From: an uncultured Acidobacteriia bacterium
GTDB taxonomy: Bacteria; Acidobacteriota; Terriglobia; Bryobacterales; Bryobacteraceae
Direction: 5' to 3'
NCBI GenBank assembly: GCA_903907865.1
Contig: CAIVPR010000141.1
Location: 1 to 64,000 of the forward strand
DNA: 64,000 bases
The notes below the pieces were generated by a model, which saw only the letters and a list, made by a program, of their open reading frames with translations, had not been told where the DNA came from and did not search any database. A program made the position numbers and the translations under genes. Each line of letters opens with the position of its first letter. The stretch's first letter is position 1. Positions 1-9,109 of this stretch are shown here, piece by piece.

Positions 1-138
1 CCCGTTGCTGGCAGTTGGCGCACCCCAAACATCCAGGTTGCCAGGTTCCGCACCAAAAGTCCAGGTCCGAAGCGAAGTTTTTTCAGACTTTTTTCGCCCG
101 GCACCTTCGCATGGCAATCCGCGGGGCTGAACTGTTAC
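1..138. mobile_element. possible IS66-like element end (partial, left edge)
   Basis: Read on the minus strand, the sigma gene runs normally to about position 139 and then continues as GTAACAGTTCAGCCCCGCG, after which the peptide no longer looks like a sigma factor. IS66-family elements are known to have termini beginning GTAA. The segment up to the window edge is non-coding in character (poly-A/T patches, no domain). I infer that an insertion sequence end lies here with its body outside the window. No transposase and no target duplication can be seen, so an ordinary rearrangement is equally possible. Confidence 0.3.
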
Positions 139-534
139 GGGGAGTTGCTCTTCAATGGAATCGGTGACGCGCTCGTTCTTGGTGCGCCGGTAGTGGTCGA
201 TCAACAGGTTGCGCGTCAGGCGGGTCAGCCATGTCGCGAAGGAACCCTCGGTGGAGCGGAAACCACCCAGTGCCCGGAAGACGCGCATGAAAACGTCCTG
301 GGTGAGGTCCTGGGAATCCGAATCGCGTCCGGTGAAGCGGTAGCAGATGCTGTAGACGCGGCGGGTGTGCAGGCGCACGAGGGCTTCCCAGGCGGTAGCC
401 TCGCCGCCCAGGCAACGTTCGACAAGTGTGCTGTCTTGATCCAAGCCGCTCTTCGTTATTGTCAGCCATGGGGTGCCGGGAGTTGTCCAACCCGGTATCA
501 CGCCTTGTGCCGTCGCCGTCGCCACGCCCAGCAT
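1..534 (-). CDS. ECF RNA polymerase sigma factor, region 2 only, interrupted
   Basis: Sigma-70 family factor of the ECF group. Region 2 is clear: LVERCLGGEATAWEALV, then SICYRFTGRDSDSQDLTQDVF (promoter -10 recognition) and LIDHYRRTKNERVTDSIEEQ. Full ECF factors then carry a linker and region 4, about 190 residues in all. Here, after about 102 residues counted from the TTG at 444, the frame stays open to the edge but encodes a Gly/Arg/Thr-rich tail with no helix-turn-helix, so -35 recognition is missing. The start is uncertain. ATG at 534 has AAAGG about 10 bases upstream but adds 30 unusual residues. TTG at 444 follows GAAGAG and matches the family N-terminus better. The gene diverges from the metal efflux operon. 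It is probably a broken gene. Confidence 0.6.
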   Translation of the reverse strand, partial: MLGVATATAQGVIPGWTTPGTPWLTITKSGLDQDSTLVERCLGGEATAWEALVRLHTRRVYSICYRFTGRDSDSQDLTQDVFMRVFRALGGFRSTEGSFATWLTRLTRNLLIDHYRRTKNERVTDSIEEQLPVTVQPRGLPCEGAGRKKSEKTSLRTWTFGAEPGNLDVWGAPTASNG

Positions 535-790
535 TGTCTGCAAACCTTTCCGTATGAAGGAACGACGGCATTCATTTGCAGGTTCAAGTTTTTTGCGGCG
601 ATGTGGAGCGGCGCGCAACCATGCGCGACGGATGACCGGTTCACGGGGGCGCTTTTGGATCATCCGATCTAGCCAAAAGATAACGTAACGGGCCCGGATA
701 AAGAGTCGCCTCCTCATGCAAAGACGATATCTCCTTGAGGTATTCCTAAGGCACCGCTTGCTACCATGGCGGTGCAACGTCAGTCTGCAA

Positions 791-1987
791 ATGCAAAAAT
801 ACACTCCTACGACTCTGGTCGCGCTAACGGTCGCGTTTTGCTTTTTGGCGGCCTGCGAGCACAAAGAAACTCCCGGAGACGCAAAATCAGCCCCGTCGGC
901 CACGGAAGTGAAGCCCGTTGATCCGGTCAAAGCCCCCAACGGGGAAATTGTTCTGGGCGCAGATTCCCCGGAAATGAAGGGCGTGTCCATTGAGGCGGTA
1001 CGGTCGGTGCCTCTGCCTGTGGACGAGGTGACGGCTCCGGCCAAGATCGAGGCGAATCCAAATCGCGTCTCGCACGCCGTGCTTCCCGTCCCGGGCCGGA
1101 TCGTCAAGGTGATGGCCAAGCTGGGGGATGCGGTGGTGAAGGGGCAGCCCGTGGTGGTCATCGAGAGTCCGGCTGCCGCGGAGGCCGAAACCACCTACTT
1201 GCAATCGGAATCCGCCGTCCGCCAGGCGCAATTGGCTCAAACGAAGGCCGAATCCGATCTGGCCCGGCTGACGGACCTATTCCAGCACGATGCGGTCGCG
1301 AAGAAGGAAGTACTGTCCGCCGAAACCACCCTGGGACTCAGCAAGGCCGCGGTGGAACAGTCTCAAAGCGCGCGCGAGCAGGCGAAACAGAAGCTCGAAT
1401 TGCTCGGCTTGACAGCTGGAAAGGTCCGGCAGCAGATCACTGTGACGTCGCCGATCTCCGGCAAGGTGCTCGAGGTGAGCGTGGTGGAAGGCGAGTTCCA
1501 CAACGAAATCAACGCCCCCATGCTCACCGTGGCGGACCTGAGCCGGGTCTGGGCGACGTCGGAAGTCCCCGAAAGCGACATTCGCCACTACAAGGCGGGC
1601 GGCGGTGCCGTGATCGAGCTGATCGCGTTCCCCAACCAGACTTTCCGCGCGACCATCACCCGCATCGCGGATTTGGTCGACAAGGAAACCCGCACCGTCC
1701 GGGTGAACGCCGAACTGGACAACGGCGCCGGTCACCTGATGCCCGAAATGTTCGGCAGGCTGAAGTACACGGGTGCGGTGGAACCGTCGCCGTGGCTTCC
1801 GGACATGGCTGTCATCCAGGTCGAAGGCCGCGACCATGTGTTCGTCGAAGTCTCCCCGGGCCACTTCCGGTTGACTCCGGTCACCCTTGGACGCCGGCAT
1901 GACGGGGGATCGGCAGTCGCCGCCGGCGTCAAGGCGGGCGACCGCGTGGTGACGCGCGGCACAGTCTATTTGAAGGCGGCCCTGTAA
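791..1987 (+). CDS. Efflux RND periplasmic adaptor, lipoprotein (CzcB/CusB family)
   Basis: Periplasmic membrane-fusion subunit of a heavy-metal RND pump, linking the inner-membrane transporter to the outer-membrane channel. The ATG at 791 is preferred over the one at 716 because it gives a clean lipoprotein signal peptide ending FLAAC (acylated Cys22). A biotinyl/lipoyl-like half-motif (GRIVKVMAKLGDAVVKGQPV) lies near residues 105-125, followed by a long alpha-helical hairpin (about 140-225) and a second lipoyl half with beta-barrel (SPISGKVLEV onward). Length is about 398 aa, usual for the family. It is first in a three-gene operon, six bases before the transporter. No His/Met-rich metal-binding extension is visible, so the metal cannot be assigned from this subunit. 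Confidence 0.9.
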   Translation: MQKYTPTTLVALTVAFCFLAACEHKETPGDAKSAPSATEVKPVDPVKAPNGEIVLGADSPEMKGVSIEAVRSVPLPVDEVTAPAKIEANPNRVSHAVLPVPGRIVKVMAKLGDAVVKGQPVVVIESPAAAEAETTYLQSESAVRQAQLAQTKAESDLARLTDLFQHDAVAKKEVLSAETTLGLSKAAVEQSQSAREQAKQKLELLGLTAGKVRQQITVTSPISGKVLEVSVVEGEFHNEINAPMLTVADLSRVWATSEVPESDIRHYKAGGGAVIELIAFPNQTFRATITRIADLVDKETRTVRVNAELDNGAGHLMPEMFGRLKYTGAVEPSPWLPDMAVIQVEGRDHVFVEVSPGHFRLTPVTLGRRHDGGSAVAAGVKAGDRVVTRGTVYLKAAL

Positions 1988-1993
1988 ACTCCC

Positions 1994-4900
1994 ATGCTGC
2001 GCAAATTGACGATGACGGCTATCGGACAGCCGTTGTTTCTCTTCCTGACGCTGGCGATGTTCATTGGCGCGGGCGTGTTCGCGTTCCGCACGCTGCCGAT
2101 TGAAGCCTTTCCAGACGTCACCGACATCCAAGCGACCGTCGTTACTTTATTCCCGGGGCACGCTCCCGAGGAAGTGGAAAAGCAGGTGACCATACCGGTA
2201 GAGATCGCGCTCAGCGGCCTTCCTCACGCCGTCCGCGTGTTTTCGCACACGATGTTCGGACTGTCCTCCACCTACATCACGTTCGACGACCAAGTGGACA
2301 ACTACTTCGCCCGCCAGCAGGTTCTGGAGAGGCTGGCGTCTGTGGACTTGCCGGATGGCATCCATCCCGATCTGGCGGCGCTGTCGAGCCCGGTGGGTGA
2401 GATTTTCCGCGTGTATCTAAAGTCGGACAAATACGACGCGATGGAGCTCCGGTCGATCGAGGAATGGGTTGTCGAGCGGAATTTCAAGTTGGTTCCGGGC
2501 GTCGCCGACGTGGTCAGCCGGGGTGGTTTCATCAAGCAGTACCAAGTGGAACCGGATATCACGCGCATGCGTTCGCGCGGGGTGACGGTGAAACAGATGT
2601 TCGACGCGTTGAACCGCGGCAATCTCAACTCCGGCGGCGGGTACATCGAGCGCGGCGAGCAGCAACTGGTGATTCGTGGCGTTGGTCTGCTGCGCAGCCC
2701 GTCGGACATCGAGAAGATCGTCATCAGTGAAAAAGGCGGTGTCCCCGTCCTGATCCGCGATGTGGCGGACGTCAAGACCGGGTTCCAGCAGCGGCAGGGA
2801 GCGGTCGGGCTGAACGGCAACGACGAGATCGTGACAGGCACGGTGCTGATGCGGACCGGGGAAAACCCGTCGATGGTGCTTGAAGGCGTCAAGGCAAAGA
2901 TGGAGGAGATGAACAAGTCGATCCTGCCGAAGGGGGTCGAACTGGTTCCTTATTACGACCGCTCCTGGCTGATCGACAGCACGCTCAAGACCGTCTTCAA
3001 GAACTTGGGCGAAGGGGCATTGCTGGTCGGCTTGGTGCTGTTCCTGTTTCTCGGGCAGTTCCGGCCAGCGGCGATTGTCGCGACCGTGATTCCGCTGGCG
3101 CTGCTCTCCACGTTCATGGGGCTGAAGCTGAAGGGCATACCGGCCAACCTGCTGTCCCTGGGGGCCATGGACTTCGGCATCATCGTGGACGGCGCGGTCA
3201 TCGTGGTGGAGAACATCTTCCGCCGCATCAGCGAGAGCCACAAGGCGGGGCACGAGTTCAAGGGCACCTTCAAGGAATTGGTGGGCGACGCTGCGATAGA
3301 GGTCGGGCGGCCGACGTTCTTCTCGATGTTGATCATCATCATCGCCCACGTGCCGATCTTCACGCTGCAGCGCCACGAGGGCCGCATTTTCGCGCCGATG
3401 GCGTATACGATCACGTCGGCGTTGATCGGATCCCTGCTGTTCTCGCTGACTCTGGTGCCGGTGCTGTGCATGTTGATGATGCGCAAGGGCGTGTCGGAGA
3501 AGGATAGTTTCATCGTACGGATGTCGCAAAAGCTCTACCGGCCCGTGCTGAAGGAAGCGTTGGCGCACCCGATTGGGGTCATGGTGATCGCGGTCGTGGG
3601 ACTTATCGCGAGTTTGACCTTGGTGCCCAAACTGGGCTCGGAGTTCCTGCCGGAATTGAACGAAGGCAGCATCTGGGCCAATTTCACGCTTCCCTCCGGC
3701 ATTTCGCCCACGGAGGTCAACAAATCCGTCCACAAGGCGCGCGCGGCCCTGCTGGCGATCCCGCAGGTGTACCGGGTTGTTTCACAAGCCGGACGACCGG
3801 ATGACGGCACCGACCCCAAGCCGATCAACAACGTCGAGATGCTGGTGGATCTGAAGCCCGACACGGAATGGCCGGTCGGAATGACGAAGGAAATGATCCT
3901 GGAGAAGATGGGCAAGGCGCTCGACGCGCTTCCGGGTGTGGAGTCATCCTTCTCCCAGCCCATTCGGGACAACGTGCTCGAATCCATCTCCCAGATCAAG
4001 GGCCAGATCGTGATCAAGATCTTCGGCGACAACTCGACGCGGGTCAAAGTGGAGGCCGGAAAGCTGATGCAGATCATCCAGCCGGTGCACGGGATTGCGA
4101 GGGCGTTCGTCGACCGGGCCGGCAATGTGCCGCAGTTGCAGGTGGAGGTTGACCGGGAACGCGCGGCGAGGTACGGCTTCAACATCGCCGACATCCAGGA
4201 TCTGATTGAAACGGCGCTCGGCGGAAAGACCGCGACCCAGATTTGGGAAGGCGAACGGCGGTTTGGCGTGGTCCTGCGTTTCCGGGAGAATGAACGCAGC
4301 GACGTGGACGCGCTGAAGAACCTGCTGCTCGACGCTCCGGACGGATCGCAGGTGCCGCTGGACCAAGTGGCCACCATCACGGTCCAAGAGGGCGTGATCA
4401 ACATCAGCCGCGAGGCCGGTCGCGCCATGGCGGCCGTGGGCATCTTCATCAAGGACCGCGACATGGGCAGCCTTGTGGCGGAAATGAAGCAGAAGGTTTC
4501 CGAAAACCTCAAGCTTCCCGAAGGCTACAACATCACGTGGGGCGGCGAATTCGAAAACCAGGAGCGCGCCATGAGCCGACTGATGACGATCATCCCCATC
4601 AGCATCCTGCTCATCTTTATCCTGCTGTTCCAAGCATTCAACTCGGTCAAGAGCGCGGCACTGGTGATCATCAACGTGCCGTTCGCGCTGATCGGGGGCA
4701 TTCTGGCGCTTTATGTAACCGGGATCCACCTCAGCGTCTCGGCGGCGATCGGGTTCATCGCGCTGTTCGGACAGGCCGTGCTGAACGGGGTCGTGATGGT
4801 GAGCCACTTCAACCAGTTGCAGGAGGGTGGAGCGCTTCCATACGAGGCTGTTCTGGAAGGGGCGATGACGCGACTCCGGACGGTGATGATGACATCCCTA

Positions 4901-5092
4901 CTGGCGATGTTGGGCTTGCTGCCGATGGCGCTATCGCACGGCATCGGGTCGGAAGTGCAGCGACCGTTGGCGGTGGTGATCATTGGCGGCCTGGTTTCGG
5001 CGTCCCTGCTGACGCTGATCGTGCTGCCGGCCGCATTCCTCCTTTTCCGTGCCGGTCCGGCGGCGAAGGTACAAGTACAGGTGCAGTCATGA
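1994..5092 (+). CDS. Heavy-metal efflux RND transporter (CzcA/CusA family)
   Basis: Inner-membrane proton-driven pump of the HME-RND family, 1032 aa, exporting divalent or monovalent metal cations through the adaptor and TolC-like channel. The start MLRKLTMTAIGQPLFLF is typical. Transmembrane segment 4 carries DFGIIVDGAVIVVE (Asp393, Asp399, Glu406), the acidic triad characteristic of Zn/Co/Cd/Ni pumps of the CzcA/CnrA branch. The Cu/Ag CusA branch normally lacks the full triad, so divalent-cation export is favoured. Two large periplasmic loops follow TM1 and TM7, as usual. It overlaps the next gene by ATGA, which suggests translational coupling. Substrate identity is an inference from the triad. 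Confidence 0.93.
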   Translation: MLRKLTMTAIGQPLFLFLTLAMFIGAGVFAFRTLPIEAFPDVTDIQATVVTLFPGHAPEEVEKQVTIPVEIALSGLPHAVRVFSHTMFGLSSTYITFDDQVDNYFARQQVLERLASVDLPDGIHPDLAALSSPVGEIFRVYLKSDKYDAMELRSIEEWVVERNFKLVPGVADVVSRGGFIKQYQVEPDITRMRSRGVTVKQMFDALNRGNLNSGGGYIERGEQQLVIRGVGLLRSPSDIEKIVISEKGGVPVLIRDVADVKTGFQQRQGAVGLNGNDEIVTGTVLMRTGENPSMVLEGVKAKMEEMNKSILPKGVELVPYYDRSWLIDSTLKTVFKNLGEGALLVGLVLFLFLGQFRPAAIVATVIPLALLSTFMGLKLKGIPANLLSLGAMDFGIIVDGAVIVVENIFRRISESHKAGHEFKGTFKELVGDAAIEVGRPTFFSMLIIIIAHVPIFTLQRHEGRIFAPMAYTITSALIGSLLFSLTLVPVLCMLMMRKGVSEKDSFIVRMSQKLYRPVLKEALAHPIGVMVIAVVGLIASLTLVPKLGSEFLPELNEGSIWANFTLPSGISPTEVNKSVHKARAALLAIPQVYRVVSQAGRPDDGTDPKPINNVEMLVDLKPDTEWPVGMTKEMILEKMGKALDALPGVESSFSQPIRDNVLESISQIKGQIVIKIFGDNSTRVKVEAGKLMQIIQPVHGIARAFVDRAGNVPQLQVEVDRERAARYGFNIADIQDLIETALGGKTATQIWEGERRFGVVLRFRENERSDVDALKNLLLDAPDGSQVPLDQVATITVQEGVINISREAGRAMAAVGIFIKDRDMGSLVAEMKQKVSENLKLPEGYNITWGGEFENQERAMSRLMTIIPISILLIFILLFQAFNSVKSAALVIINVPFALIGGILALYVTGIHLSVSAAIGFIALFGQAVLNGVVMVSHFNQLQEGGALPYEAVLEGAMTRLRTVMMTSLLAMLGLLPMALSHGIGSEVQRPLAVVIIGGLVSASLLTLIVLPAAFLLFRAGPAAKVQVQVQS

Positions 5093-6342
5093 GACGAGTC
5101 ATTGCTGCTGTTTTCTTGTTTGCGTCTAGCCTGAGCGCGCAGGTGACCTATACCGTGGAGAAGGCGGTCCAGGATGCGTTGGCGCGCAACTTGGACATCG
5201 CGGCGGCCCGGTACGGCGTTAGCGTCGCGGAAGCCAAGCGGATTACCGCCGCGCTCCGGCCCAATCCGGTGTTGTCGGCAAACGCGGACCACCTGGACAT
5301 TCTGGGAACGGGCTTCGACAACACGACCAACAACGGTGGACCCAGCGAGTACGGCATCCGCGCCGACTTCCTCTTGGAACGGGGCAAAAAGCGCGAAGCC
5401 CGGATGGAATTGGCGGCGGCCGACAAGTCCGTGGCGGCGTTGACCTTCGAGGATGTTCAACGGAAGCTGATATTCGACGTGGTGAACGCGTTCATTGACG
5501 TCCAGCTGGCGAAGGAAACTTTGGCGCTGGCGAAGGAGAATCTGGCCAGCCTGGCCCGCGTGGCCGAAGTCAACCAAGCTCGTGTGGCCACGGGCGACTT
5601 GGCCGTGGTCGAGCTGAATCGCTCAAGGGTGGCTGCCGCACAGTATCAAATGGCTGTCCGACAGGCCGAATTGCAGTTGGCCCAGGCGAAGAACCGCTTG
5701 CGTCTGCTGGTCGGCGAGGACTCCGGGGCCCTTGATGTCACCGGACCGATCCGGCGCGAGGCCGGACCCGCCGACCTGGCGAGCATTCGGGAGATTGCGC
5801 TGAAGCAGCGCCCGGATCTTCAGGGTGCCAAGCAGCTCCAGGCGCGGAATCAAGCCGATCTGCGGCTGCAGATCGCGCAGGGCAAGATCGACCTGACGGC
5901 GGGAACCGAAATCCGTCGCCAGCAGTCGCCATCGGCCCGTAGCAATTCGGTGGGGTTCTTCATCAGCGCTCCGCTGCCCATTTTCAACAAGAACCAAGGC
6001 GAGATCGCGCGTTCGGAACAGGAGATCGCGCAGGCCAAGGCACTGGCGAGGTCGATGGAAGCTCATATCCTGAACGAGGCCGCAGCCGCATGGGAGCAGT
6101 ACACCAGCGCCGGGGAATTGCTCAAGGAAATGGAGAGCGACCTGCTGACGAGGGCGAAGGACGTCCGGGCTGCGACGGAGTACTCCTACCGGCGTGGCGA
6201 GGCCAGTCTGATCGAGTTTCTGGATGCGCAGCGCGCGTTCAACGACACGGTGCAGAGCTACAACGCAGCGCGCGCGGATTATGCGCGGAGCTTGTATTTG
6301 ATTGATACCGTGATGGCGGTTCGGGTTCCGGGCCAGCCGTAG
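5089..6342 (+). CDS. TolC-family outer-membrane efflux protein (CzcC-like)
   Basis: Outer-membrane channel subunit of the RND pump, about 417 aa. The signal peptide ends near LFASSLSAQ, followed by the first OEP repeat with TVEKAVQDALARNLDI and RPNPVLSANAD. The second repeat contains RPDLQGAKQLQARNQADLRLQIAQGKIDL. The helical, Ala/Gln/Glu-rich pattern (coiled-coil hairpins) and the length fit the family. Its ATG overlaps the stop of the transporter (ATGA), so the tripartite pump is one operon. The ORF in this frame is open much further upstream, but that stretch is the shadow of the transporter. Confidence 0.9.
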   Translation: MRRVIAAVFLFASSLSAQVTYTVEKAVQDALARNLDIAAARYGVSVAEAKRITAALRPNPVLSANADHLDILGTGFDNTTNNGGPSEYGIRADFLLERGKKREARMELAAADKSVAALTFEDVQRKLIFDVVNAFIDVQLAKETLALAKENLASLARVAEVNQARVATGDLAVVELNRSRVAAAQYQMAVRQAELQLAQAKNRLRLLVGEDSGALDVTGPIRREAGPADLASIREIALKQRPDLQGAKQLQARNQADLRLQIAQGKIDLTAGTEIRRQQSPSARSNSVGFFISAPLPIFNKNQGEIARSEQEIAQAKALARSMEAHILNEAAAAWEQYTSAGELLKEMESDLLTRAKDVRAATEYSYRRGEASLIEFLDAQRAFNDTVQSYNAARADYARSLYLIDTVMAVRVPGQP

Positions 6343-6355
6343 GGTGCCAAGCGAC

Positions 6356-7084
6356 TCAGTTTTCGGCGGGTTTTTCGGCGTGGTCGACGACTAGATACGG
6401 GACCGGCGCTTTACGTGGTTCGAGGCGCAATCCGAGCTGCGCGACGGCGGGGAAAATGGAAGAGCCGTCGCCAAACCCCCAGTCCAAGGTGAAGTCGTAG
6501 AAGCCGTGGAGGCCAGTCTGGTCGAGAACCGGTCGGTCTGTGGGTGAGTTGGGGCTCTGCGGGGACAGGAAGAGAGCGAATTCTCCCATGGATCGATGGC
6601 CGAATTCGATGCGGCCGTCGTGGATTTGGAATGAGGGCGGGCCGGTTTCCGATACCTTGAGCTTGGGCATGGTTTTTGCGACCACGAGCGCGTAGGTGGA
6701 TTGTTCCCGCATTTCCCAGTGGACCTGTAGTTTGAAACGCTCGGCGAGGAATGCCTGGAGCATGGCTTCCGTCCTCCGGTAGAGCTTTTCATCGTCGGCG
6801 GGCATGCCGGGCGGGAGCTTTGCGGTGAAGTCCCAGGAGTCTTCCCGTATCCAGGCTGGTCCGCCGCTGATGCGTTCGCCCGGCAAGTCGGGGTAGGCGC
6901 TCATCAGGAGCATGGCGAGCGTGTGGGCGGTGCCGTGGAACTGGGCGCGGTCAAGTTTGGAGGTGACGCGCGTGCCGGGCGCGGTCGGCCTGATGGATAT
7001 GACTTCGAAGGACTCCGGCTGCTGCGCGGGGAGCAGTTCGGGCGTCATGGTCACGAGGAGTGCCGCTGCGAAGGCCGATTTCAT
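6356..7084 (-). CDS. TIGR03435 family secreted protein
   Basis: Member of the TIGR03435 ('soil-associated protein') family, greatly expanded in Solibacter-type Acidobacteria; function unknown. It has a signal peptide (about residues 1-20, ending LLPAQ), then the family hallmarks: FEVISIRP near the N-terminus, MLQAFLAERFKLQVHWE in the middle, and PVLDQTGLHGFYDFTLDW near the C-terminus. At 242 aa it is of normal length. It ends head-to-head with the efflux operon with only 13 bases between the two stops. The family is a useful taxonomic marker here. Confidence 0.9.
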   Translation of the reverse strand: MKSAFAAALLVTMTPELLPAQQPESFEVISIRPTAPGTRVTSKLDRAQFHGTAHTLAMLLMSAYPDLPGERISGGPAWIREDSWDFTAKLPPGMPADDEKLYRRTEAMLQAFLAERFKLQVHWEMREQSTYALVVAKTMPKLKVSETGPPSFQIHDGRIEFGHRSMGEFALFLSPQSPNSPTDRPVLDQTGLHGFYDFTLDWGFGDGSSIFPAVAQLGLRLEPRKAPVPYLVVDHAEKPAEN

Positions 7085-7107
7085 TGTTCGATTCTCTAGA
7101 AAAGGTC

Positions 7108-7725
7108 TCAGTTGGGGAACACTATCGCGACCGGGAGCGGAGAGTCGGGGGCCGCGAGGGGTGCGATGCTTTCGCCTTTACTATACGCTGCGACCTTCGC
7201 GTAGGTGCCGCCTGTCGGAATGCGGTGAACGATGATCGTACGGGATTTGACGTCAACCACCCAGTATTCCGGGATGTTGGCCCTTGCGTAGAGACGTGTC
7301 TTGGGGCCTTGGTCGAAGGCAAGGGTGGAATCGGAGACCTCGACTACAAGCCGGACATCGCTGGCGGGCGGATTGGAGCCGGGATACTACGTGGCCCGTT
7401 TGGACAGCAGGGCGATGTCGGGCTCTGGCTTGCTTGTGGGATTGTCCTCGGGTGCCACGTCGATGGCCGTTTTCGGGTTCAAGTATTGCGCCCCGAAGAT
7501 GGCCGCCAGCCACTTCATGAGCAGCACATACGCAATTGTGTGGGGACGCTTCTTGGGCATCTTGGTGACAAGTTCCCCTTCGATCAGTTCGAGGCGGTCG
7601 CGTTCCCAGATGCCCGTCGATTCGAGGCTCTGGCACTCGGCGCGGGTCCACCGCTTCCGCGGCGGGTAGATTGCAGGATCGACGGGCTGGACCGGGCTCT
7701 CGACCTGCGTGAGTTCGGCGGGCAT
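7108..7725 (-). pseudogene. Uma2-family (DUF820) nuclease gene with in-frame amber stop
   Basis: Uma2 proteins carry a PD-(D/E)XK-type nuclease fold. The frame from MPAELTQVESP reads through TRAECQSLESTG, LELIEGELVTKMPKKRPH and KPEPDIALLSKRAT, then meets TAG at 7389-7387. The same frame continues without any shift as PASDVRLVVEVSDSTLAFDQGPK, YARANIPEYWVVDV and a normal end before TGA at 7108. The halves contain the expected acidic residues (PEPDIALL, VVEVSDST), so the full 205-codon gene is intact apart from this codon, where relatives usually have Tyr or another residue. It is either a recent nonsense mutation, a sequencing error or readthrough. The two halves together are confidently Uma2. 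Confidence 0.85.
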
Positions 7726-7856
7726 AGTTGACCTTGCACCAATATTAGCGCGTTTTGCGACACGCCAAGATCGTCAGAAGGCCAACGTTGGAACGGCCAA
7801 TTGAGGCTCGCGCATGCGCAGTCATTAGAATTGAAAAGAAGGAGCGGTGCCCTGAC

Positions 7857-8351
7857 ATGACCTGTCCCTACTGTGGACATGCGGAAGACCGCGTCATCGA
7901 TTCGCGTGAAAGCAAGGAAGGCGACGCGATTCGGCGGCGTCGGCAATGCGAATCGTGTGAAAAGCGTTTCACTACTTACGAGAGGATCGACGAGGTCCCG
8001 TACATGGTCGTCAAGAAGGACGGCCGACGCGAGAAATTCGACCGCGAGAAGGTGCTTCGGGGCCTGATCAAGAGCTGCGAGAAACGGCCCATCAGCATGG
8101 GGAAGCACGCGGAGCTGGTGAACGCTGTAGAGGCGCTCGTGACCGATTCGGCGGACCGGGAAATCAGTACGACGGAAATCGGGGAGTTCCTGATGGACCG
8201 GCTGAAGGACTTGGACAAGATCGCCTATGTGCGGTTCGCGTCGGTTTACCGCGATTTCCAGGACGAACAGGCGTTCATGAACGAGTTACGGGCTTTGACG
8301 GGGCAGACGGGGACTTGGCCGGGTCGGGAGCGGGTGAAGCGGCAGGAGTAG
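7857..8351 (+). CDS. nrdR: Transcriptional repressor NrdR
   Basis: Zinc-ribbon, ATP-cone repressor of ribonucleotide reductase genes. The N-terminus MTCPYCGHAEDRVIDSR and the CESCEKRFTTYER pair form the zinc ribbon. The ATP-cone follows (VVKKDGRREKFDREKVLRGL, residues about 47-137), and the C-terminus has VRFASVYRDFQD. The ATG at 7857 is chosen because it begins the zinc ribbon and has GGAG upstream; an in-frame upstream extension has no support. 164 aa, normal. It stands alone on the plus strand; ribonucleotide reductase genes are not in the window. Confidence 0.95.
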   Translation: MTCPYCGHAEDRVIDSRESKEGDAIRRRRQCESCEKRFTTYERIDEVPYMVVKKDGRREKFDREKVLRGLIKSCEKRPISMGKHAELVNAVEALVTDSADREISTTEIGEFLMDRLKDLDKIAYVRFASVYRDFQDEQAFMNELRALTGQTGTWPGRERVKRQE

Positions 8352-8535
8352 ACGGGGCGAAATCCTGCGATTCCAAATCCGTGAAAAAGCGGCTTTGCCC
8401 TTGGCATTGGGAACGGGCTGCTGGGCGCAGGTGTTGGACGCGAGGTCGTTGCCGAACGTAAAGATGCCGAACCGCGACGGGTTGTGAGCCATTGGCGCCC
8501 GCCGCGGTCCGGCAAATCGACTTATCGGCTACCGG

Positions 8536-8910
8536 TTAGGCTGCGGCCTTGGCCGGAGTGGCCGCGGTTACGGCCGCAGTTGCCAACGCCGACTGTGCTT
8601 GGACTGCCGGGATGATCGACCTGATATCGGCTACCAGGGCCGCATCCAACGCCAGATTGACACCACCGGCACCGGCTGCAGCCTCGGCGTCCTGGATGGC
8701 CTTGATCGCCAGACCCAGGATGCCGAAGCCGATCCGCTCGATGTTGGCGGCATGGGGGCTGACCAACGCGGTTACGGATTCGATGGTGGCAGCGTTTGAG
8801 CTGGCCTTCTGAAGTTCCGGGAGTACCTTGGACTCGACGAACTTCGCAATTTTCACTACGTCGGTCGCCGCAGTGGCGAACGCGTGTTCCAGAGTGCTGA
8901 GTAGAAACAT
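8536..8910 (-). CDS. Small Ala-rich hypothetical protein
   Basis: Not recognised. 124 aa, rich in Ala/Val/Ile, predicted mostly alpha-helical, beginning MFLLSTLEHAFATAATDVVKIAKFV and ending in an Ala/Thr/Pro-rich tail. There is a weakly hydrophobic central stretch (ERIGFGILGLAIKAI) but no convincing signal peptide and no catalytic motif. It stands alone between NrdR and a membrane-protein gene, with about 180 bases on either side that hold nothing I recognise. Codon use looks like that of its neighbours, so it is probably real. Confidence 0.6.
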   Translation of the reverse strand: MFLLSTLEHAFATAATDVVKIAKFVESKVLPELQKASSNAATIESVTALVSPHAANIERIGFGILGLAIKAIQDAEAAAGAGGVNLALDAALVADIRSIIPAVQAQSALATAAVTAATPAKAAA

Positions 8911-9109
8911 GGATTATCCTTTCTCGATTTGGGCTGCGGATCTGTCCGCCCGTTGCTTGGGCGCGGATCTGTCCGCGCCACCGATAGTACGGGACCGCCC
9001 GCCGAATTCTGCCTCCAAAAAAACGTATGTCATTGAATCAAAAGGGAAGATAGCCGCAAGATTTTTGTGACTGGATTGGACGACACTGCCGTTTGCGACA
9101 ATTTGGGCA

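Noticed and set aside
145-672. Plus-strand 175-codon ORF at the left edge
   Set aside because: It is the antisense shadow of the sigma gene and has no family features.
4537-5088. N-terminal 184 codons of the long frame containing the TolC-like gene
   Set aside because: Shadow of the RND transporter; the signal peptide at 5089 marks the true start.
8286-8515. Minus-strand ORFs after nrdR (MAHNPSRFGIF…)
   Set aside because: They overlap the end of nrdR and turn into Arg/Pro-rich shadow sequence; no family seen.
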